Assembly (NCBI GenBank): GCA_028289185.1
Contig: JAQGGV010000034.1
Span: forward strand, 1 to 8,462
DNA length: 8,462 bases
Reading direction: 5' to 3'
Origin: Candidatus Saccharimonadota bacterium
Lineage (GTDB): Bacteria > Patescibacteriota > Saccharimonadia > Saccharimonadales > Saccharimonadaceae
Part shown: in pieces, positions 1 to 5,931 of the stretch
Layout of the letters: every line of letters starts with the position of its first letter
Position numbering within the stretch: the stretch's first letter is position 1
Translations under genes and position numbers: made by a program
The notes under the pieces: generated by a model
Seen by the model: only the letters and a program-made list of their open reading frames with translations
Database searches by the model: none
What the model was told of the DNA's origin: nothing

Positions 1-2
1 TT

Positions 3-605
3 GACGACAGCCCGCTCAACGAACTCAAAAGCGTCCAGGATGAATACAAAAAGCTGCGCGTCGGGCCATTCAAGCACCGCCAAATCGGGTTGCTGCATGG
101 CAAACTCAAACCATCCGAAAAGGATGCGGTTATGGCTGATTTCTCGTCCGGCAAGACTGATATTCTGGTCAGTACCACCGTTGTCGAGGTTGGCGTCGAT
201 GTACCAAACGCAACTGTTATCCTCATCGAGAACGCCGATCGTTTTGGTTTGGCACAGCTACACCAGCTACGTGGTCGTGTTGGCCGGTCGGAATATCAGA
301 GCTACTGTTTCCTGGTGTTATCGGACAGCAAACCCGCGAGTAAGCGCCTAAAGGAAGTCGAAAAGAGCAACGATGGTTTTTACCTGGCAGAAGTTGACCT
401 GCAAATGCGTGGACCAGGTGAAATATACGGTCGGGCACAGCATGGCGAGTTAAATCTGCAGGTGGCCACACTCGGCGACACCAAGCTGATTGCACGGGCG
501 CAAAAACAGGCCATTGCCTTCGTTCAGTCTGGCCAAGACCTGTTACAATATAAGCAGTTAGCATCCGATGTAGAAAAATATCAACGTTTAACCACACTCA
601 ATTAA
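3..605 (+). CDS. recG: ATP-dependent DNA helicase RecG, C-terminal part (5' end outside window)
   Basis: RecG is a cytoplasmic superfamily-2 DNA translocase that remodels stalled replication forks and Holliday junctions. Only the last 200 residues are visible; the reading frame is already open at the left edge and stops with TAA. The visible part is the second RecA-like helicase domain and the C-terminal segment. It contains the HGKL turn, motif V (STTVVEVGVDVPNAT), the ENADRFGLAQLHQLRGRVGR motif VI with its arginine fingers, and the RecG-typical LAEVDLQMRGPGEIYG segment. These signatures distinguish it from Mfd and UvrB. It heads a tight plus-strand group: the next start codon lies 5 bases after its stop. 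No damage is seen in the visible part. Family assignment is very secure; the 5' end and promoter cannot be judged. Confidence 0.96.
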   Translation, partial: DDSPLNELKSVQDEYKKLRVGPFKHRQIGLLHGKLKPSEKDAVMADFSSGKTDILVSTTVVEVGVDVPNATVILIENADRFGLAQLHQLRGRVGRSEYQSYCFLVLSDSKPASKRLKEVEKSNDGFYLAEVDLQMRGPGEIYGRAQHGELNLQVATLGDTKLIARAQKQAIAFVQSGQDLLQYKQLASDVEKYQRLTTLN

Positions 606-610
606 TTTAT

Positions 611-1435
611 ATGTATTCTGGTACAACATTTCGGACCAAATCCGGTAGGATTATGGGCGTTCATCAACGGATTGATCGCCTTGCTCGACGTGAGCTACAT
701 CCGCTACTGGCAAAACGTCAGTTTTTCCCAAGTGAGCGCGAGATTTTGCACTTCGAGGGACTGAACGGACCGGACGGCGTCAAACGCAAAAGTCCTGGTC
801 AGGATGAACCGTGGCACTATCTGGATCCAACAGACCCAACCGACAATCGTCTGCGTGACATGATTCAGGACCACATGCATAACCTGACGGTAGCAATCGT
901 TGACGGAGACAAGCAGCGTTCGTCATTCGAGGCCGCCTGGTTGGCACACTCAATTGTTGATGGCCTGACCCCCGCGCATCATTATCCTCTCGAGGAAAAG
1001 CTAGAAGAGCTCCGCGATGGTGAAGGATTGGAAACGCGCAACTCGACACGCAAAAAGCTGGTTATGCCCGGTAAAACCCGTCGCCACCAGCTGCGCAATA
1101 ACTGGGAGTTCTGGGGCGCAAAGGGTGTCATGACGACGCACTTTACGTTCGAACTAGGTATTGCGACCACGATAGCCACTGGTCGGCTGCTGGACTGCAC
1201 GCCTAGTGGCAACGACATCGTTCGCGTCAAAACCGAGGGTTACATGCCCCTGTTTGACGAATCCCTGAATCGTATTGTGCAGCTTGGTATGTACGAAGAA
1301 TTCTACCGCGCCGGCTGGACTCGCCGTATGGCGCGTGAAACCAAAACTATCCTCATCCCCGAGATTATCCGTACCGTCACGCTGGCATGGTATAAATGTG
1401 CACTGGACGCAGAAGCGAAAAAGGCCAAAAAATGA
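611..1435 (+). CDS. Zinc-dependent phospholipase C / S1-P1 nuclease-like protein
   Basis: A 274-aa protein with no close named family that I recognise. It carries the ligand spacing of trinuclear-zinc phospholipase C and S1/P1 nucleases: H113-x3-D117-x3-P-x-H123 (HSIVDGLTPAHH), then H177-x3-E181. Upstream are W68-H69-Y-L-D72 and an N-terminal H18 (GVHQRID), matching by position the His14, His69, His118, Asp122, His128, His142 and Glu146 ligands known from Bacillus cereus phospholipase C. The protein looks alpha-helical. It has no signal peptide, unlike secreted members of that fold, so it appears cytoplasmic. Substrate (phospholipid head group or nucleic acid) cannot be told. The start is 5 bases after recG, without a clear Shine-Dalgarno; ATG at 653 (M15, just before GVHQ) is an alternative. 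Its TGA overlaps the rsmD start (ATGA), implying coupled translation. The fold call rests on motifs alone. Confidence 0.62.
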   Translation: MYSGTTFRTKSGRIMGVHQRIDRLARRELHPLLAKRQFFPSEREILHFEGLNGPDGVKRKSPGQDEPWHYLDPTDPTDNRLRDMIQDHMHNLTVAIVDGDKQRSSFEAAWLAHSIVDGLTPAHHYPLEEKLEELRDGEGLETRNSTRKKLVMPGKTRRHQLRNNWEFWGAKGVMTTHFTFELGIATTIATGRLLDCTPSGNDIVRVKTEGYMPLFDESLNRIVQLGMYEEFYRAGWTRRMARETKTILIPEIIRTVTLAWYKCALDAEAKKAKK

Positions 1436-1983
1436 ACCTCCGTATCATCGCTGGCACATTCGGTGGACGAACTATCGCCTCGCCAGATGGCACCAAAACT
1501 CATCCTATGAGTGAGCGTGTCCGCAATGCGATGTTCAATAGTCTCGGCGAAGTTGTCCAGGGCATAGCGGTGCTTGATGCTTTTGCTGGCACTGGAGCGT
1601 TGGGTATCGAAGCAATTAGCCGCGGGGCGACCCATGCGACATTTATCGAGCGTGATCGCATTGCACAAAAGGTCCTGGCCGAGAACGTCAAATTGCTCAA
1701 AATCACAGAAAAGACAAAAATCATAAAAGCAAGTGTTTCCAGCTGGATTGACACCTATGATGGACCGAAATTTGACCTAATCTTTGCAGATCCACCCTAT
1801 CACGACATGCAGTTTTCCACAGTTACGAAATTAATGGGTCTTTTAAAGCCTGGAGCGCTTATGGTATTATCGAGACCAGGAAGAAGTGAGAGCCCAACTG
1901 TACCTGGAGTTGTTGTGGTGGACAATCGTGGATATGGAGATGCGGTTCTCACTTACTTCCGCCTTGACGATAAGGCCGAGTAA
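1432..1983 (+). CDS. rsmD: 16S rRNA (guanine(966)-N(2))-methyltransferase RsmD
   Basis: RsmD methylates N2 of G966 in helix 31 of 16S rRNA, using S-adenosylmethionine, on assembling 30S subunits. The 183-aa product has the usual family length and order: an N-terminal RIIAGTFGGR strand, the substrate segment THPMSERVRNAMFNSL (23-38), the SAM-binding loop DAFAGTGALGIEA (49-61), and the catalytic DPPY tetrapeptide at 120-123, typical of exocyclic-amino methyltransferases. The start was placed at the ATG overlapping the TGA of the previous gene, because MNLRIIAG is the normal family N-terminus; an upstream in-frame ATG at 1396 would add 12 unlikely residues. Translation is probably coupled to the upstream gene. 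A hairpin terminator follows 14 bases after the stop, so this is the last gene of the recG group. Confidence 0.95.
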   Translation: MNLRIIAGTFGGRTIASPDGTKTHPMSERVRNAMFNSLGEVVQGIAVLDAFAGTGALGIEAISRGATHATFIERDRIAQKVLAENVKLLKITEKTKIIKASVSSWIDTYDGPKFDLIFADPPYHDMQFSTVTKLMGLLKPGALMVLSRPGRSESPTVPGVVVVDNRGYGDAVLTYFRLDDKAE

Positions 1984-1996
1984 GTGAGAAATCGAT

Positions 1997-2017
1997 GCAC
2001 CCGAGAGGGTGTTTTTT
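1997..2017 (+). terminator. Intrinsic terminator after rsmD
   Basis: GCACCC and GGGTGT form a 6-bp stem (outer pair G-T wobble) around a GAGA tetraloop, immediately followed by a run of T ending at 2017. It lies just after the rsmD stop and before a separate promoter, so it should end the recG-rsmD transcript. Confidence 0.82.
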
Positions 2018-2032
2018 GGTATCTGTTGATAA

Positions 2033-2061
2033 TTGACATAATTAAACATAAATGGTATAAT
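2033..2061 (+). promoter_or_regulatory. Perfect-consensus sigma70 promoter for the 77-aa gene
   Basis: TTGACA (2033-2038) and TATAAT (2056-2061) are exact consensus boxes separated by exactly 17 bases, with an extended -10 TGG before TATAAT. The predicted transcript starts near 2068 and gives a leader of about 33 bases. It is the strongest-looking promoter in the window. Confidence 0.92.
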
Positions 2062-2100
2062 GAAATATAGCCATCCGCTAATCCGACCCGAAAGGCAATC

Positions 2101-2334
2101 ATGAGCAAGCAAGAGGATGTCTCGCAACAGCCCACGGCCGACTTGCAAGACCGTGTCAGGTCGCTTCAACTGCACATCGAGTGTCTGGACGCCGACTATG
2201 GAGACCTCGCAGAGGATTCGCTTCCGCTACGGATCAGCCGATCCGATTTCAGGGAAGTCATGTTGACGCTCGCCGACTTTCGTCGTCGCCTAGCAGCCGA
2301 TCAGGCCGAACTCATGCGTCGAGGCGTGAGCTAA
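2101..2334 (+). CDS. Small protein of unknown function (77 aa), likely highly transcribed
   Basis: I do not recognise this protein. It is 77 residues long, charged, without a signal peptide, membrane segment or cysteine cluster (one Cys), and probably mostly helical. Residues about 14-33 (DLQDRVRSLQLHIECLDADY) and 47-73 look like two amphipathic helices separated by an acidic linker. A helical hairpin or small coiled-coil regulator would fit, but that is inference. The start ATG has an AAAGG ribosome binding site six bases upstream. The gene is an isolated unit: a perfect consensus promoter, a short leader, the ORF, then a 14-bp-stem terminator. Its coding sequence looks more GC-rich and uses more CGC/GCC/CTC-type codons than the nearby intergenic DNA. 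The start, stop and expression signals make it a real gene; its role is unknown. Confidence 0.82.
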   Translation: MSKQEDVSQQPTADLQDRVRSLQLHIECLDADYGDLAEDSLPLRISRSDFREVMLTLADFRRRLAADQAELMRRGVS

Positions 2335-2337
2335 TCA

Positions 2338-2388
2338 CTGCGCCGAGAGAATGACATCCGTTGTTCTCTCGGCGCAGTTTCGCTTTTT
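2338..2388 (+). terminator. Strong intrinsic terminator of the 77-aa gene
   Basis: CTGCGCCGAGAGAA (2338-2351) and its exact complement TTCTCTCGGCGCAG (2364-2377) form a perfect 14-bp stem with a 12-base loop. TTT and then TTTTT (2384-2388) follow. The stem begins four bases after the stop codon. Confidence 0.93.
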
Positions 2389-2390
2389 AG

Positions 2391-2432
2391 ACCAAAGAAA
2401 ATAGAGGTCGTATGACCTCTATTTTCTTTGGT
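2391..2432. terminator. Perfect 19-bp hairpin terminator shared with the tRNA-Leu(UAG) 3' end
   Basis: Positions 2391-2409 and 2414-2432 are exact reverse complements around the four-base loop GTAT. On the minus strand an A-rich arm leads into a GAGGTC/GACCTC core followed by ATTTTCTTT, a normal terminator for the tRNA. The symmetry means it could also stop plus-strand transcripts. The outer four bases of the minus-strand 5' arm are the encoded ACCA end of the tRNA, so the hairpin overlaps the tRNA gene. Confidence 0.85.
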
Positions 2433-2513
2433 ACGGATGAAAGGACTTGAACCTTCACGCCCGGAGGCACTAGCTCCTAAGGCTAGCGTGTCTACCAATT
2501 CCACCACATCCGC
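2429..2513 (-). tRNA. tRNA-Leu, anticodon UAG
   Basis: Read on the minus strand, this is an 85-nt class II tRNA with encoded CCA. The acceptor GCGGATG/CATCCGT ends in a G1-U72 wobble with discriminator A73. The D-loop contains AATTGGTAGA. The anticodon stem CTAGC/GCTAG encloses the loop CTTAGGA, giving anticodon TAG at 2477-2479. The long variable arm (TGCCTCCGGGCGT) and T-arm GAAGG-TTCAAGT-CCTTT are typical of leucine tRNAs. It should decode CUN codons, mainly CUA/CUG. It is transcribed opposite to the flanking protein genes, with its own leader and terminator. Confidence 0.96.
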
Positions 2514-2607
2514 GTGTTATCGGGGAATACTCTAAATGGCAATGTAGTGTCATGGTAGAGACCTACACGCTAGCGTGTCTACACATATTTGCGTTTCACG
2601 CAGCCAC
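2514..2607 (-). promoter_or_regulatory. Leader region of tRNA-Leu(UAG) with tRNA-mimic hairpin
   Basis: This stretch lies 5' of the minus-strand tRNA and is homologous to the region upstream of the other tRNA-Leu. It holds a 14-bp palindrome ACACGCTAGCGTGT (2565-2578) inside a hairpin extended by GTAGA/TCTAC (2555-2559/2578-2582). One arm, GCTAGCGTGTCTAC (2569-2582), is an exact copy of bases 2482-2495 inside the tRNA. A distal block at 2584-2607 is shared, 22 of 24 bases, with 6054-6077. The region between this block and the next gene (2608-2683) shows nothing else. No convincing -35/-10 pair for the tRNA could be fixed. Confidence 0.6.
2584..2607 (-). repeat. Distal leader element, copy 1
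   Basis: This 24-base block (plus-strand core CATATTTGCGTTTCAC) is shared with 6054-6077 with two differences. On the minus strand it contains GCG-TGAAA-CGC, a possible small hairpin. It lies upstream of the tRNA-Leu(UAG) leader hairpin. Confidence 0.7.
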
Positions 2608-2683
2608 CACTAAAGTTCAAGGCATATCATAACAAATTTTACGACTCTTTTCCAGAGGTGTTTTTCATCCATTACGCTTGTGG

Positions 2684-2689
2684 TATCAT
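2684..2689 (+). promoter_or_regulatory. Candidate extended -10 box giving a near-leaderless start
   Basis: TGGTATCAT ends nine bases before the A of the FAD oxidoreductase ATG at 2698. A transcript starting 7-8 bases after the box would begin practically at the start codon. No Shine-Dalgarno is present, which fits a leaderless mRNA. The -35 region is only T-rich. Confidence 0.5.
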
Positions 2690-2697
2690 AGACACAC

Positions 2698-4329
2698 ATG
2701 AGTAAAGTCGCCCAGTACCTCAGTGAGCACTTGCTTGGGGAAGTCACCACCAACGACGGCGTGCGGCGCCGTTTCTCGACGGACGCAAGCGTCCTGTCAA
2801 TTGTCCCGGATATGGTCATCTACCCGCGCACAACCAGCGACATTCGCAAAGTCGCACGTTTTTCGTGGCAACTGGCCGAAAAGGGTCACAAACTACCAAT
2901 CACCACGCGTGGTGCTGGTAGCGACCAAACGGGTGCTGCAATTGGCTCTGGTATCATTCTGAACACTGTCGCGCACCTGGATGCCATCTACGAGGTCGAC
3001 AGCAAACAAAAGCTCGTCCGCGCCCAGCCTGGCGTGACGTTCAAAGCACTTAACGAAGCTTTGCGCTTGCAAGGTCTCTATATCCCGGCCTATCCAAACT
3101 CGCAGTCATTTAGCACTATCGGCGGGGCTATCGCCAACAACGCCAGTGGTATCCTGACCGGTAAGTATGGTTCGATGCAGCGCTGGGTCAAGCAAGTCGA
3201 AGTCGTTCTGAGTAACGGCGAAGTCCTGCAGACTGGCCGTATCAGCAAGCGCGATGTCGAGAAAAAGAAGGGCATGCAGACATTCGAGGGCGAAATCTAT
3301 CGCAGCATCGACAATCTGATCAATGACAACGATAAGTTCATTGATTCAATTGCTATCGAAGTCCGTGATAACGTCGGCTATAACATTGTCGACGTCAAAC
3401 ACCGTGACGGTTCAATAGACCTGACGCCGTTGTTTTTGGGTAGTCAGGGTACCCTCGGCGTTATTTCCGAGGTTATATTGCACTGCGAACCGATTTCGAC
3501 GGCGCCACTGGTTTGCGCGATTGCATTCCAGGACTACGAAACCGCTCGTGACGCCGTCGATGTACTCAGCCCAATGGACCCTGCCGTCTTCGAACTTATT
3601 GATGGGCGTATATTGCAGCGCGCAACTGATAATGGCAATAATTATGCATTTTTCAATGAAGCATTGGACCGTGGTGATGTTGCCGTCGTGGCGGTACTGG
3701 AATTTGACGATAACAATGTTCGGGCAAAAAAGAAAATCGGCAAGCGCATTGCCAAAATCTTTGATGGTCAGCCGGTTTATGTTGTCCTCGAGGAAAAGGA
3801 AAGCCGTTCGGCTGACCTGCGCGTCATCGAAACGCTACCGACCATGACATTGATCGGTGACGAGGATGTGTCGGACCCTGGTACGCTGTACGGTGCGTTT
3901 GTACCGACCGAGCGTATGGAGGATTTCCAAAAAGCTATCGACAAGCTAGAGAAAAAATACAGTGTTGATCTGCCACTGAGCGGCCACGCAACACAAAACG
4001 TTTATCACGCTCGTTTACTACTGAACATGAAAAAGCCTAGTGATAAGCAAAAGGTTCTGAAACTCCTGGCCGAATGGTCGGCTGTGGTTGCCGAGCACGG
4101 AGGTCATTTGATTGGTGAGGCTGCCGAGGGCAGGTTAAAAGCGATCTTTGCCTACAAGGAAATTGACCCAAATATTGTGCAAATGTTTGCCTCGATTCGT
4201 GCGATATTTGACCCGATGGACATTATGAATACTGGCGTCAAACAGGGCGGCGATCTAAAAAAGCTGGTTGATAGTCTTCGTCACGATTATGACGGCAATG
4301 ATTTTGCTGGGTATATAGAGGGGAATTAA
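2698..4329 (+). CDS. FAD-dependent oxidoreductase, GlcD / D-lactate dehydrogenase type
   Basis: A 543-aa flavoprotein of the vanillyl-alcohol-oxidase/PCMH superfamily, whose members oxidise 2-hydroxy acids such as D-lactate or glycolate. The N-terminal FAD domain shows YPRTTSDIRKVA (42-53), the pyrophosphate loop RGAGSDQTG (71-79) and STIGGAIANNASG (139-151), the usual flavin-contact segments. GSQGTLGVISEV closes that domain. The C-terminal FAD-oxidase cap ends with FDPMDIMNTGVKQGG. H430-x6-H437 matches the metal-binding H-x6-H of the family (usual form GHxGDGNLH), but the family's GEHG is GEAAEG here (473-478), so a third ligand seems lost. There is no iron-sulfur domain, signal peptide or membrane helix. 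The gene appears monocistronic, with a leaderless-type start and a terminator just after the stop. Flavoprotein class is secure; substrate is unknown. Confidence 0.9.
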   Translation: MSKVAQYLSEHLLGEVTTNDGVRRRFSTDASVLSIVPDMVIYPRTTSDIRKVARFSWQLAEKGHKLPITTRGAGSDQTGAAIGSGIILNTVAHLDAIYEVDSKQKLVRAQPGVTFKALNEALRLQGLYIPAYPNSQSFSTIGGAIANNASGILTGKYGSMQRWVKQVEVVLSNGEVLQTGRISKRDVEKKKGMQTFEGEIYRSIDNLINDNDKFIDSIAIEVRDNVGYNIVDVKHRDGSIDLTPLFLGSQGTLGVISEVILHCEPISTAPLVCAIAFQDYETARDAVDVLSPMDPAVFELIDGRILQRATDNGNNYAFFNEALDRGDVAVVAVLEFDDNNVRAKKKIGKRIAKIFDGQPVYVVLEEKESRSADLRVIETLPTMTLIGDEDVSDPGTLYGAFVPTERMEDFQKAIDKLEKKYSVDLPLSGHATQNVYHARLLLNMKKPSDKQKVLKLLAEWSAVVAEHGGHLIGEAAEGRLKAIFAYKEIDPNIVQMFASIRAIFDPMDIMNTGVKQGGDLKKLVDSLRHDYDGNDFAGYIEGN

Positions 4330-4332
4330 CCT

Positions 4333-4367
4333 AATAAAAAGACCAGATAAAACTGGTCATTTTTATT
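4333..4367. terminator. Bidirectional intrinsic terminator after the FAD oxidoreductase gene
   Basis: GACCAG (4341-4346) pairs with CTGGTC (4353-4358) around ATAAAA. The stem is extended by AATAAAAA with TTTTTATT across one bulged A, giving an A-tract/stem/T-tract layout. It starts four bases after the gene's stop. Confidence 0.88.
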
Positions 4368-4424
4368 TAGTACACCCCCGTTTTACTTGCAATGAGGAGA
4401 CTGTCGCGTTGATAAATATTGAAA

Positions 4425-4430
4425 TATAAT
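4425..4430 (+). promoter_or_regulatory. Candidate -10 box for the 449-aa gene
   Basis: TATAAT lies 17 bases before the ATG at 4447, in an AT-rich stretch. No good -35 sits 16-18 bases upstream (TTGATA at 4409 is too close), and no Shine-Dalgarno is visible. The call rests on the -10 match and on the terminator immediately before it. Confidence 0.45.
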
Positions 4431-4446
4431 AAAAATATGACATAGT

Positions 4447-5796
4447 ATGAGTATGACTAATCCTGATAATCTAAAAATGATACCTGTCCACGGGTTTGAT
4501 GAGCGTGGCTACGGGTATCAAATGAAAGAATATCAAGATGAACGCGATGGTTACCTAAAATACGAGCTCGAGAAGGATCAATTCAGACGAGATTATCCAA
4601 AGTTAGTTATTCCAGAGAGCTCTTTACTTGACGATGACGATGATACGTTTGAATACGCAATGCCTTCTCGGGTTGACTTCGGTATGGAGAGTGATGTCCT
4701 ACGATCGCTGCTCGATAAAGTGGGTGCCGAAGGGAGTCATCCGGCAATTGCAACGGCTCTGTTCAGAGCCGGTATCAAATCTCCCATGGCACCACCTGAA
4801 TATTTATATATGCCACGTTTAGATCTTATGGATCAAGAGGCATGGTATTCTCACCTTTTTGCCGTCTATCTGCGAGGGCAAGATGATGAACGACTGCATG
4901 GCATAGAACCGGATGCCCTTGTAACGCTTCAAGGACGAAATAGGAAGCCGTATAAAGGTTACGAATCAGTTGTTGTCGACACATGGATTAATCGTACTAC
5001 TTTGGACTCCGGTATGCATGACCTCTCTGCTATTGGACGCAGGGTACTTGAATTAGGGGTCACTTCTGCTATAGAGTCATACTTTGCGATGGTCGAACCC
5101 GATACGAAAGTGCTCCAGCTCGATAACTCGGAGCGAGTATATAAAGACTCGGAATGGACAACAATTGAGCAATTAGGCATAGAGCCAGATGAGTTTGATG
5201 AAGAGCCTAAAGAAGAAAGATACTCCGGCAGGGGTCGGCTTGAGGTTATAAAAAATATCGACGAGTACGATTTTCCAGATTTGATTAGGTCATACAAAAA
5301 ACTTTTCAAACTTCTGAGACTTGATGTAGATGCGCTAGATATGGAAAGTGGTGAACATTATTCGTACGAAATGTATGGAGAAAAGATAAAACACCTGAAC
5401 GCACTAATGGGTATGCTGGGCGACGACCAAATTACGGGTATATCAATAGACCGCGAAGATCGACCAGAGGGCTATTGGTATAATGCTGACTACTATGTTA
5501 ATAACTGGGGTGATATGACTATCAGGTTAAACATAGAAAAGGAATCTATAACAACTACCTATACCATGGTTATATTTATGGATCCAAAATCTCCTACGTA
5601 TTTTTCTAGCTTGAATAAATATCATGCTCCCACAAAAAAATATGGAACGCTTTTGCAGAGCGAGGCTGCTCATGCACTCGCTACACTTCGGGATGATCCT
5701 TTACGAAGTGAAACTGGAGTCAATGATGTTGATGATGACGAGTGTGCCGAGCTAGTGCGGCTTATTGACTCTATGAGTGCCGTTCATTCTACGTAG
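4447..5796 (+). CDS. Unrecognised acidic cytoplasmic protein (449 aa)
   Basis: I do not recognise this protein or any domain in it. It has no signal peptide or membrane helix and is strongly acidic, with a D62-D66 run, an EPDEFDEEPKEE stretch near 246-257 and a C-terminal DVDDDE (427-432). The N-terminal 70 residues are charged and probably flexible. Residues about 128-215 look alpha/beta, and 335-380 are aromatic and beta-like (GYWYNADYYVNNWGDMTIR, then TTYTMVIFM). Codon use differs from its neighbours: more AGA/AGG/ATA and AT-ending codons, which may indicate transfer or low expression. ATG at 4453 is an alternative start. It stands alone between a terminator and the 3' end of a minus-strand tRNA-Leu. 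The long intact frame and ordinary amino-acid composition support a real gene; function is unknown. Confidence 0.85.
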   Translation: MSMTNPDNLKMIPVHGFDERGYGYQMKEYQDERDGYLKYELEKDQFRRDYPKLVIPESSLLDDDDDTFEYAMPSRVDFGMESDVLRSLLDKVGAEGSHPAIATALFRAGIKSPMAPPEYLYMPRLDLMDQEAWYSHLFAVYLRGQDDERLHGIEPDALVTLQGRNRKPYKGYESVVVDTWINRTTLDSGMHDLSAIGRRVLELGVTSAIESYFAMVEPDTKVLQLDNSERVYKDSEWTTIEQLGIEPDEFDEEPKEERYSGRGRLEVIKNIDEYDFPDLIRSYKKLFKLLRLDVDALDMESGEHYSYEMYGEKIKHLNALMGMLGDDQITGISIDREDRPEGYWYNADYYVNNWGDMTIRLNIEKESITTTYTMVIFMDPKSPTYFSSLNKYHAPTKKYGTLLQSEAAHALATLRDDPLRSETGVNDVDDDECAELVRLIDSMSAVHST

Positions 5797-5805
5797 TAAC
5801 CAAAA

Positions 5806-5850
5806 GTACCAAAGAAACGACCGGCTTTATGCCGGTCGTGTCGTTGGTAC
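5806..5850 (-). terminator. Terminator of tRNA-Leu(CAG), with outer arms pairing to the tRNA 3' end
   Basis: The core stem is ACGACCGGC (5817-5825) with GCCGGTCGT (5831-5839) and a five-base loop. On the minus strand it is followed by TTTCTTT, a fair U-tract. An outer stem GTACCAA (5806-5812) with TTGGTAC (5844-5850) would enclose the last bases of the tRNA (U72, A73, CCA). On the plus strand there is no T-tract, so no clear terminator for the 449-aa gene is seen. Confidence 0.75.
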
Positions 5851-5931
5851 AGATGAGAGGACTTGAACCTCCACGCCCTTGCGGGCACTACGACCTGAAC
5901 GTAGCGCGTCTACCAATTCCGCCACATCTGC
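5845..5931 (-). tRNA. tRNA-Leu, anticodon CAG
   Basis: An 87-nt class II tRNA with encoded CCA on the minus strand. Acceptor GCAGATG/CATCTGT again has a G1-U72 wobble and A73. The anticodon stem CTACG/CGTAG holds the loop TTCAGGT with anticodon CAG (5895-5897), decoding CUG. The long variable arm TGCCC-GCAA-GGGCG is a clean stem with a GCAA tetraloop, and the T-arm is GGAGG-TTCAAGT-CCTCT. It closely resembles the UAG isoacceptor 3.4 kb to the left, including leader and terminator design, so the pair probably arose by duplication. Confidence 0.96.

Noticed and set aside
1..351. Frame-1 open frame at the left edge
   Set aside because: It overlaps the RecG frame, has no recognisable motif, and the RecG helicase motifs continue unbroken in the other frame.
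223..597. Minus-strand open frame opposite recG
   Set aside because: It is a shadow of the RecG coding sequence without start signals or a recognisable product.
2391..2432. Terminal inverted repeat of an insertion sequence
   Set aside because: It is a tight hairpin with a four-base loop and A/T-tracts next to a tRNA end, which is a terminator; no transposase is present.
2514..2607. T-box riboswitch in the tRNA-Leu leader
   Set aside because: No T-box consensus or specifier loop is visible, and it precedes a tRNA gene rather than a synthetase or biosynthesis gene.
2514..2607. Remnant of a second, tandem tRNA gene
   Set aside because: Only 14 bases match the tRNA, and the following bases contain no variable arm, T-arm or acceptor sequence, even though the 87-base offset is close to a tRNA length.
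2429..5931. Integrative element or att sites bounded by the two tRNA-Leu genes
   Set aside because: The tRNA similarity covers whole genes plus leaders and fits paralogy. There is no integrase, no exact 3'-end direct repeat away from the tRNAs, and the interval contains a normal metabolic gene.
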